Source: Muribaculaceae bacterium (GTDB taxonomy: Bacteria; Pseudomonadota; Alphaproteobacteria; Rs-D84). Taken from it: DNA of 5,380 bases. Both the position numbers and the translations under genes were made by a program. The notes beneath the pieces are model-generated. The model saw only the letters and a program-made list of their open reading frames with translations, ran no database searches and was not told the origin of the DNA. The DNA lies in NCBI GenBank assembly GCA_023665245.1, contig JAMPEH010000177.1, positions 1-5,380 of the forward strand, given 5' to 3'. Position 1 is the stretch's first letter. Each line of letters opens with the position of its first letter. Shown here piece by piece: positions 1 to 5,380 of the stretch.

Positions 1-1893
1 CGTAAACTTCACCTTGCCGCCGTACTGTATCGTCCCTGCCTTTACGGCCTTCGCCAGCTCCGACTTATTGAGTGTGATATCGAGCAGGTCGAGTCCCGCC
101 TCCTCGTCAGACTCGCCGGTAAACCAGCCTCTCCCGATCAGTTTGTCATATTCCGCATTATTGTCCACAGCAATACCTTTGATCTCAGCGTCCGCATACA
201 CTTTCGTGTAGGGAACATGCAGCCAGTAGTTTCCGGAGGCCGGATCGTATTTTTCACTCGTGAAGCTCTGCTTTAAGTCGCTCTTCGCGATTTTAATCTG
301 GCCGCTCGCATCCTCCGCCTTGTCTTTGGCGGTGACGCTCGCCTTGACCGCCACACCATGATCAACGATCAGTTTTTTCTTAGCATTCACATCGGCAGCT
401 TTCTCGATCGCCGCCACATAGTAGCTGTCCGCCGGAACGATATAGAGCTCCGCCGTGTATTTCGTATTTTTTGTCAGATTCGCCACCGCCGTCAGGGTGA
501 CCTCGGTGCAGCCGTCCTCCAGCTTCTGGACACCGTCGCCATTGTGCGCGATCTTCCATATGTTCCCGTTCGCCGAGCTATTCGGATTGATTATCGCGTA
601 AGCGATCTGCGCCGGTTTCTTGCCCGCCGTCACGGGAAGCTTCACCGTGGAGCCACTGCCCGCATAGATGGAGCCGCCCGCCAGCGCATATTTCAGCTTC
701 GCGGTGCCCTGGAATTTCACGGTGATCTTGGCGACGCCTGTCGCCTCATCGATCAGGCAGAACTCCTTCTCGTCGTCCTCCTCGGGATTGTCCCTTTCCG
801 CGTCGTAGTTCGCGTAGAGGCTGGCTTTATAAGTGACATAGCCCGTCAGATCGTTCCTGCCGATCTCCAGCGCGCCGGACTCAGATTTCTTCACGTCCTC
901 ATACCATTTCTCGGTCAGCTTAAGCTGTCCTGTCGCTTCATCCAGCTCAAAATACTCGCTGAACTTGTTCGCACGCCCCTTCACGTTGGCGCTCTTGAGG
1001 TCTGAGAAGCTCACCTTGGTATAATTTCCTTTTCCGGCTAACGCCACAGAGCCGCTGTCGGCTGCCGCCATCGAATAGAAAGTCGTCATCTTGAAGGACG
1101 CGGCCTTCGGCTTCACGATCTTGAGCGTGACGGACGCCTCCTTGCGGATCGGATTGAAATTGCCGTTGGCATCCACCGTTCCCACGCTCGCCTTCATCTT
1201 ATAGTTGCCTGCGTCAAAGGAAGTCCGTCCCGGATCTCCATCCTCCTGATCGAACCGTAGCTCGAAACTGCCGTCCTTGCTGTCTAACGGGAAGTGTCCT
1301 CTCGGCTCCAACTGTTGCTCGATCTTTGCCAGAGCCTTCTCATTCTTCGCCGTCTTCGCCGTCCAGTCCACCTCGATCTTAGCAAACAGGTTCTTATAAT
1401 CATCCGTGATGTTGTCTGTCGCAAAACTTCCCTTGATCGTCTGTCGGTAGCCGCTGTTGTTCAGGCTGCCGAGCGTCACTTTGGGAGCCTTCTTTTCCTT
1501 AGCGGCCTTGTATGTCGTGTTGGTCAGGGTATACGTCCAGCTCTTTTTTGCCCCTTTCTTGATGCCGCTGCCGTTGTTGGTCACGGTGATCGTCACCTTT
1601 TCCCCGTTTGCCACGAACTCTACGCTCTGTTCTGCCTGATTCTCGGCCAGAACCTTGCCGCCCGATATCTTCACCTTGTAACTGGTATTGCTGGTGATCG
1701 AATCCCAGTACTTTCCGCCATCCTCGTCTGTCATCTGCTGCTGCACGGTCAGCCGGAAGCGCGCCCCGGTGGAATCCTGGAACTGGAACTGCTTATCCTG
1801 CTCTGTGATCGGGTCCGCGAAATCATCATACCGCATTTCATTTGTATCGTACTTCTCGAGCTGCACGCCCAGCACGCCCGCCTTGTCGTCATT
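1..1893 (-). other. C-terminal-side beta-rich region with diverged modules (family not recognised)
   Basis: About 630 residues continue to the window edge. Visible elements, N to C: strands YKVKISGG, VEFVANGEKVTITVTNN and WTYTLTNTTY (about 1700-1510); a helical-looking insert AKNEKALAKIEQQLE (about 1350-1306); 'FELRFDQEDGDPG' and ASVTLKIVKPKA (about 1265-1105); YSMAA (1077-1063); 'YFELDEATGQLKL' (954-916); an acidic loop NPEEDDEKEF (789-760); 'IDEATGVAKITVKF' (753-709); and later strands AELYIVPADSYYVAAIE and YWLHVPYTKVYADAEI. 'F-x-LDEATG-x-L-x-L' is reminiscent of the strand-turn motif seen in cadherin-like and Ig-like bacterial modules, but no domain can be named with confidence. The frame is still open at position 1. 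Confidence 0.5.
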
Positions 1894-4680
1894 GACCGTT
1901 ATGGTCATTTCCTTCTTTGCCTTGCTTCCATCCTCCGCGGATGCGCTGAGTTTTACTTTCTTCGCCGGTTTCAGGACGGTGATCTTTCCATCCGCCTTCT
2001 CGACCTTCACCGCCTTGGCGCTGCCAGACTGATAGCTGATGTTGCTCCGGATCGTGTACTGCTCCGCCTCCTGCGCCGTGTAGGAATCTTTCTTTGGCGT
2101 TCCCACGGCAAAGGCCACAACTCGCGTGTCTTCCAGCTCCTGCGCCTCCCGCTCCGTAACCTTATTTTTATTTCCGCTGTCTCTGGCGACGACTTCCAGA
2201 CTTTTGTCCTCCCGCACCTTCACGACAGCGATATCCTCGATCTCCATTTTTTCCTTCGTGATGGTGATCAGACCGCTGAGCTTCGACACCTGGCTGTTCT
2301 TATAGTCGGCCGCCGTCACCTTCACCTGGAACTGGTTTTCCGCCTTTGTGCCCGACACCACATATTTCTTATTGACGCTGACTGTGCCGTTCTTCACCGA
2401 AACCATACTGCGCAGATTGCCCTCCGGCAGCTTGTTTCCGTCCGCATCGACGATTTCCCATGTGACTTTCTTCGTCTTCGGCACGGCGCCAGACAAGCCC
2501 TCGTTGTAGACGCACTGCAGCTTCATGGACGCCGCCTTGTTATCCTGCTTCAGCATACTATCGCTGGGCATGTCGATCGCTATGCGGTCGATGCCCCGCA
2601 CGACCGTGACATCGATCGTCGCCCGGGAGGCGTACATGTCGTTCGAGGTCCTGGCGATCACTTCCAGACGGTGTTTGCCCGTCGCCGTGCCTGATACCGC
2701 TGTGACGCCGTCCGCTGTCGTATATTCACTCGGCGCGGAAACGACAATATCGTTGTTCCGGTCCGTACCGACAGTCAGCGCACGCGAATCATCCTGCGCC
2801 GGGTAGGTGGTATCCCGCACCTCGAGTTCGCTGAACGTCGTGTTCGTGCCAAACTGCGGCGTCGCCACGATCACATTTTGCTGTCCTGTATAGACCGTCG
2901 TGGTGCCCTTCTTCAGCTTTAATTTATCCTCGTAATAGGCCGCCCTGGTATCGTATCCTGCCGTGAAAGCCTTGCTCTCATCGACGCTCGCCGCCGCCAG
3001 ATTGGAACCATCCCCCGCAAGCACGGCATTTGTCTGAACCAGCTTCACCGACACGTCAAACGGCCACGGCGTGGCGTCATCCTCTTTACTGCTCACTGTC
3101 AGTTTCACCGTCTGCGCGGCTTCCGCGGTCTTCTCGAGATACACGGTGTCGCTCTTCACATCAGCCGGCGTCGTCTTGCCCGCCTCGGTTTTCGGCGTCG
3201 CCGTCACCACGTAATAGAAACCGCCCTTGATGGGCTTCGCCAGCTGCAGCTTCTTGTCGAGGCTGAGTGCCAGTTCCAGAGTGCTGTTGCCCGCCATCTT
3301 GAGGCTGACGGCCGGCGTCACCTCCGCCAGCTGTTTTACCGTCTTCACGTTAAACGAGAACAGTACGTCCCTGCCGCTTTCGGAGTCACCAGACCTATAA
3401 AGCTCTATCTTTGCCGTTTGGTCTGCTGTCCTCGACGCCGTAAGCTTCAGGCTGTTTCCTTCCAGCTCGACACTCACGACGGAAGGCTCGCTCGACTCCA
3501 CCGCCACGCCATCCAGCTCTGCGCCCGCAGGAGTCGTCGTAATCTCGTACACCGCCTCCGTATCGATCGCCTGGTTTATGATTTTGTCCTTCTGTACGCC
3601 CTTGACGCTCAGTCCTGTTAAAGCCTTGCTTACGCTCAGCTTATAGGACGCCAGCTTGTTTTTCTTATCGCCCTCCCCATCGTCGTCCGTGTCTTCCATC
3701 TCATACAGAGTCACATCGATCGTCTTGCCTGCCACGTCTTCTGTCAGGTCGAGGACAAATGTGCCGCCGCTCGGGTCGGTCTGAATCCCCATTCCTTCGG
3801 GATCTTCCACATCAATTTTCTTACTGCCGACCTTCACCTCGATCTCGTCGTAGGGAGCGGGTGTCACGCCCATTAACAGGCCGCCCTCGTAGGACCGGTT
3901 ACAATTCACCTGATAGGTGCCGTTCACCGGGGTCAGCACGGCGCCGGTCCCCTCTTCCTGCAGGGGTTTCACCGCATAATCGCTGTCGGACTCGATCCGC
4001 GTGACGGTATCCGTGTCCGCCGTCACATAGAGGTTGAACCCGGACTTCTCCGTCGGCTCCGTCTTCACCTCGCCGGAGGCCTCCGTCTCCGCGCCGACGA
4101 TCCGGCAGTTGTCCCTCGCGTCCACCCGGATGACCACGGTCTTTCCGCGGGGAACCTGATAGACCATAGTTCCCTTCTTCTCCTCAGTTCCTGTGATCAC
4201 TGTGTTTCCGATTTTAGCGCCGGTGATCTCCACCTCGCTCTGCGCATAGGAAACCTTGACTGACTGTCTGATTTCTTTTCGGTCAATCTGAATCTCCGTA
4301 TCACTCGGCAGCTTGTTTGCCGCCATCGAATAGTGATAGACGTTTCCTTCTCTCGCCCGGAAGGCAAATGACGTGCTCTCCGCTCCGCTATCCGACGCTT
4401 TATAGGTGAGCACAGGCTCGAACTCACTGCTCTCCATCTCGACATCGAAATCAAAGTACGTGGCACCGCTCGCAATCGCATAGACTTCACCGCCCTGCGC
4501 CTCGACCTTGCCGTCCGCATCGTCCACCTCAAGCCCTGCGGACTGGCAGGCTTCCGTGCGGGTAAATCTGACCGTCTTCGCCGTCGTCGTCGCCTCCGGA
4601 GTAGTGGCTACCGTCAAGATGTCCTTCGCATTCTTCTCGTTGCCGAGCAGGATCTGGTAAGTATTCCCGCTGCCTCCAGA
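1..4680 (-). CDS. Giant Ig-like domain surface protein, continuation of the same frame (1560 codons, open at the window's left edge)
   Basis: All 1560 codons from 4680 down to 1 are free of stops in the same phase as the segment upstream of the TAG. Such length, with G/C-rich third positions, cannot be chance. The product is a string of beta-rich modules, Cys-poor (six Cys), rich in Lys, Asp, Glu, Thr, Val and Ala. Three stretches resemble BIG2 Ig-like domains (3621-3337, 2595-2251, 2241-1894), with a DxDxDGxxD calcium-type loop at 3693-3667. There is no signal peptide, transmembrane segment, LPxTG, SLH or enzyme motif in the visible part; anchors would lie outside the window. Proteins of this style in Gram-positive gut anaerobes are usually surface-exposed or secreted and are proposed to work in adhesion. 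That role is inferred here. No convincing independent start follows the TAG: the first in-frame candidates are TTG at 4617-4615, GTG at 4527-4525 and ATG at 4437-4435, none with a strong ribosome site. I therefore treat it as the downstream part of one interrupted gene. Confidence 0.85.
1063..1078 (-). repeat. 16-bp exact repeat encoding YSMAA, copy 2
   Basis: Same 16 bp as at 4318-4333. The context is MTTFYSMAAADSGSVAL. The residues before it (KMTTF) look like the last strand of one module and those after it (DSGSV) like a linker into the next, so this may be a conserved inter-module junction. Confidence 0.7.
1894..2241 (-). other. BIG2-like Ig domain 3
   Basis: A segment of about 116 residues runs from IEDIAVVKVRED to EMTITV. 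Its C-terminal half, YTIRSNISYQSGSAKAVKVE followed by GKITVLKPAKKVKLSASA and EDGSKAKKEMTITV, closely follows the group 2 Ig-like consensus (S-N/S-x, V-x-V, 'GkItvlkp', then A-x-A-x-DGS and a terminal 'ITV' strand). The N-terminal half contains a longer charged stretch, 'TEREAQELEDTR', unlike a minimal domain, so two small modules could be joined here. Confidence 0.55.
2251..2595 (-). other. BIG2-like Ig domain 2
   Basis: A segment of about 115 residues starts GIDRIAIDMPSDSMLKQ and ends GLITITKE. It shows the usual order for this fold: 'I-x-I' first strand, KAASMKLQCVYNEG second strand, 'KVTWEIVDADGNKLPEG' with the conserved-type Trp in the middle strand, then 'MVSVKNGTVSVNKKYVV' (V-x-V-x-NG-x-V), then FQVKVTAADYKN and a final ITIT strand. 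It is somewhat longer than a minimal domain. It is the clearest 'V-W-x-I-x-D' match in the window. Confidence 0.55.
2600..3327 (-). other. Beta-rich modules between BIG2-like domains 1 and 2, family not recognised
   Basis: The first part (about 3327-3028) carries alternating strands such as LELALSLDKKLQL, FYYVVTATPKT and TVKLTVSSKEDD, resembling an Ig or fibronectin-like sandwich. The second part (about 3027-2600) contains 'YYEDKLKLKKGTTTVYTGQQ' and 'VIVATPQFGTNTTF', followed by RLEVIARTSN and ATIDVTVV strands that lead straight into the next BIG2-like domain. The Thr-rich, Lys-rich strands suggest a solvent-exposed surface. I do not recognise a named family and see no catalytic motif. Confidence 0.4.
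3337..3621 (-). other. BIG2-like Ig domain 1
   Basis: A segment of about 95 residues starts LTGLSVKGVQKDKIINQ and ends FSFNVKTV. Its core 'VAVESSEPSVVSVELEGNSL' followed by KLTASRTADQTAKIEL fits the group 2 bacterial Ig-like pattern: a Ser-Ser-x-Pro-x-Val strand turn, 'VSVE-x-x-GN', then alternating strands ending in a hydrophobic 'V' strand. The length fits one such domain. In known proteins these serve as extracellular spacers or adhesive modules. The call rests on pattern, not on a profile search. Confidence 0.5.
3667..3693 (-). other. Calcium-binding-type loop, DxDxDGxxD
   Basis: The protein reads DTDDDGEGD, an exact fit to DxDxDGxxD, the acidic loop found in dockerins, thrombospondin type 3 repeats and EF-hand-like sites. 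It lies between two beta strands (IDVTLYEME before, LASYKLSVS after), just ahead of the first BIG2-like domain. This suggests a calcium-stiffened junction between modules. The motif is seen directly. Calcium binding is inferred, and only one such loop is present, without the helices of a true EF-hand. Confidence 0.5.
4318..4333 (-). repeat. 16-bp exact repeat encoding YSMAA, copy 1
   Basis: The plus-strand sequence tgccgccatcgaatag occurs here and again at 1063-1078, in the same codon phase, encoding Tyr-Ser-Met-Ala-Ala with identical codons. Here the context is NVYHYSMAANKLPSD. The copies are 3255 bp (1085 codons) apart, and their flanks are not alignable by eye beyond an aromatic residue before the motif. 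Confidence 0.7.
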
Positions 4681-4683
4681 CTA
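4681..4683 (-). other. Single in-frame amber (TAG) codon interrupting the giant gene
   Basis: The plus-strand triplet is cta, read as TAG on the coding strand. It is the only stop among about 1793 codons of this frame, which is open to both window edges. The flanking protein reads VKLNGTELAA, stop, SGGSGNTYQILLG. That layout matches another unit of the same protein (AKIGNTVITG ... GTMVYQV, about 4218-4150), so the stop sits in a hairpin loop between two strands of one module and not at a natural domain end. The phase is the same on both sides, so a single substitution (for example from CAG, GAG, AAG, TAC, TAT, TGG, TTG or TCG) explains it and no indel is needed. The base after the stop is T, a context that generally favours termination. 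Confidence 0.9.
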
Positions 4684-5380
4684 CGCCGCCAATTCTGTGC
4701 CGTTCAGTTTCACGTCTTTAAGCTGATAACCTTCCTCAATGTTGATCGTCGCCGTCAGCTTATAATTTCCGGTCAGCACTTTATCGCCGCCCGAATATGT
4801 TTTATTCAAGTCGTAATCGTCGTCGTTCTCAAGAAATCCGCCAATGGACACACGGAAGGCATCCGAATGCCCATCTGCCGCGATTGTGAGGACGTTGCAC
4901 TTCGTCTCATCCAGGCCCACCGTAATCTCGACCGTAAACGATTCGGTAATATTGCGCAGCGAATAGGTCGAGCCATCCTCGCTCACCGTCAGAACCGCGC
5001 CTCCGGCATTCCCGTCCTCTGCGGTCGGCCGCGCAGTCACTCCCGTCACCTTGAACACAGGGGTTTTGAAACTCGGTTTGAACGTCAGGCGTTTCGCATC
5101 CGCGCTGCCTTCCAGCACCTCCACACTGTCTTCCTTATCCAGCTTCAAATTTTTATTCGATGTAATATCGATATCCGTTTTTTTCGAATCATAAACAAAA
5201 GTAACCTTATACTTCGGAACATCCTCCAGAGTGATCGTGAGCTTGAGGTCGTCCACGATGGTGCCCCTCGCGAAACTCAAATAGAGCGACGTCTTCGTGC
5301 GATCCGTATCCTTGAGCGCGTACTCCTTCGCCTCCTCCTTGCCGATCTGGTAGGTAATGCTCTTAATTCTCCGAACCTTT
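4681..5380 (-). CDS. Giant Ig-like/beta-repeat surface protein, internal segment ending at an in-frame TAG (start lies outside the window)
   Basis: This frame is open from the window edge and gives 232 residues before TAG at 4683-4681. A TTG at 5280-5278 could be taken as a start, but I reject it: the frame continues upstream without a stop (33 more residues, beginning KVRRIKSITYQIG), and no Shine-Dalgarno sequence sits just before the TTG. The segment is beta-rich with no visible signal peptide, membrane helix or enzyme motif. It alternates short hydrophobic strands (LKLTITL, YKVTFVY, FTVEITVG, YKLTATINI) with Gly/Asn/Asp turns. It holds one Cys. Two repeat-like units are visible: 'VTGVTARP ... 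GAVLTVSEDGSTYSL' near 5058-4960 and 'GYQLKDVKLNGTELAA' at 4731-4684, and the second is cut by the TAG. By family analogy it would be exported and act in adhesion or cell-surface structure, but no ligand can be named. The same frame and style of sequence resume directly after the TAG, so this is probably the upstream part of one gene and not a complete C-terminus. Confidence 0.8.
   Translation of the reverse strand, partial: KVRRIKSITYQIGKEEAKEYALKDTDRTKTSLYLSFARGTIVDDLKLTITLEDVPKYKVTFVYDSKKTDIDITSNKNLKLDKEDSVEVLEGSADAKRLTFKPSFKTPVFKVTGVTARPTAEDGNAGGAVLTVSEDGSTYSLRNITESFTVEITVGLDETKCNVLTIAADGHSDAFRVSIGGFLENDDDYDLNKTYSGGDKVLTGNYKLTATINIEEGYQLKDVKLNGTELAA

Larger units (their letters stand above)
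3700..5058 (-). repeat. Degenerate beta-hairpin protein repeats (about five units)
   Basis: Five stretches share a pattern of hydrophobic strand, short Gly/Asn turn, variable polar loop, then 'G-x-Y/F-x-hydrophobic'. They are: VTGVTARP ... GAVLTVSEDGSTYSL (about 5050-4960); LKDVKLNGTELAA, stop, SGGSGNTYQIL (about 4725-4648); ITGAKIGNTVITG ... GTMVYQV (about 4227-4150); VKPLQEEGTGAVLTPVNGTYQV (about 3975-3907); and EVKVGSKKIDV ... SGGTFVLDL (about 3840-3750). 'GAVLT' followed by a Gly-x-Tyr strand recurs in the first and fourth. The units are diverged and no nucleotide repeat is evident. The pattern resembles beta-repeat modules common in large Gram-positive surface proteins, but I cannot assign a Pfam family by eye. 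Confidence 0.45.

Noticed and set aside
358..1005. Plus-strand open frame of 215 codons
   Set aside because: Same codon-aligned antisense shadow. It is Arg/Leu/His-rich with no motif, opposite clear coding sequence containing DEATG and other strand motifs.
1294..2694. Plus-strand open frame of 466 codons
   Set aside because: It is exactly codon-aligned with the minus-strand gene. Its Leu/Arg/His/Val-rich product is what the antisense of Lys/Glu/Val/Asp codons gives, no domain is recognisable, and the minus frame is open over a far longer span with sensible Ig-like sequence.
4197..4532. Minus-strand open frame of 111 codons in another phase
   Set aside because: It overlaps the giant frame in a different phase, and its Arg/Ser-rich product is typical of an out-of-phase reading of GC-rich codons.
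4570..4593. cgt/cgc triplet run as a phase-variable microsatellite
   Set aside because: It is only a few Thr/Ala codons (ACG/GCG), imperfect and in multiples of three, so slippage would not change frame. It reflects codon bias.
4681..4683. TAG as evidence for a recoded genetic code
   Set aside because: A code with TAG reassigned should show many TAG codons over about 1800 codons. Only one exists, and Gln, Tyr and Trp use standard codons throughout.
5278..5280. TTG as the start of the upstream gene
   Set aside because: The frame stays open for 33 further codons to the window edge with similar sequence, and there is no ribosome-binding site at normal spacing. The nearest AGGAGG-like run (about 5340-5330) is some 50 bases away.

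Overview
The whole window is the inside of one very large protein-coding frame on the minus strand. Reading that strand in the phase whose codons start at positions 5379, 5376 ... 3, I checked every triplet. The frame is open from edge to edge (about 1793 codons) except for a single in-frame TAG at 4681-4683. Neither the true start (beyond 5380) nor the true end (beyond 1) is present. There is no intergenic stretch, no RNA gene, no mobile element, no CRISPR array, and no promoter or terminator that I can support. The plus-strand open frames are antisense shadows of this gene.

The encoded protein is a Cys-poor, Lys/Asp/Glu/Thr/Val-rich chain of beta-sandwich-like modules, typical of giant cell-surface or secreted Ig-like proteins. 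Following the protein from N to C (high to low coordinates): (1) 5380 to about 3700 holds diverged beta-hairpin repeats of the form hydrophobic strand, 'V-x-x-NG/GN' turn, variable loop, 'G-x-Y-x-hydrophobic' strand. The TAG falls in the loop of one such unit. (2) About 3693-3667 holds a textbook DxDxDGxxD calcium-loop motif. (3) 3621-3337, 2595-2251 and 2241-1894 are three segments resembling bacterial Ig-like group 2 (BIG2) domains, separated by other beta-rich modules. (4) 1893 to 1 is a further beta-rich region with two 'DEATG' strand motifs, a short Lys/Glu/Ala/Gln-rich helical-looking insert and an acidic loop.

The organism is probably a gut-type Gram-positive anaerobe, for example a GC-richer member of the Lachnospiraceae or related Clostridia. 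The basis is the G/C-biased wobble positions (many GCG, ACG, GTG, AAG, GAG, ATC codons) and the style of giant Ig-like surface protein. This is inference: no taxonomic marker is in the window.

The main point of interest is the lone amber codon inside an otherwise intact, very long frame with homologous-looking sequence on both sides. It may be a recent nonsense mutation (an interrupted adhesin), a sequencing or assembly error, or a read-through site. The sequence alone favours the first two.
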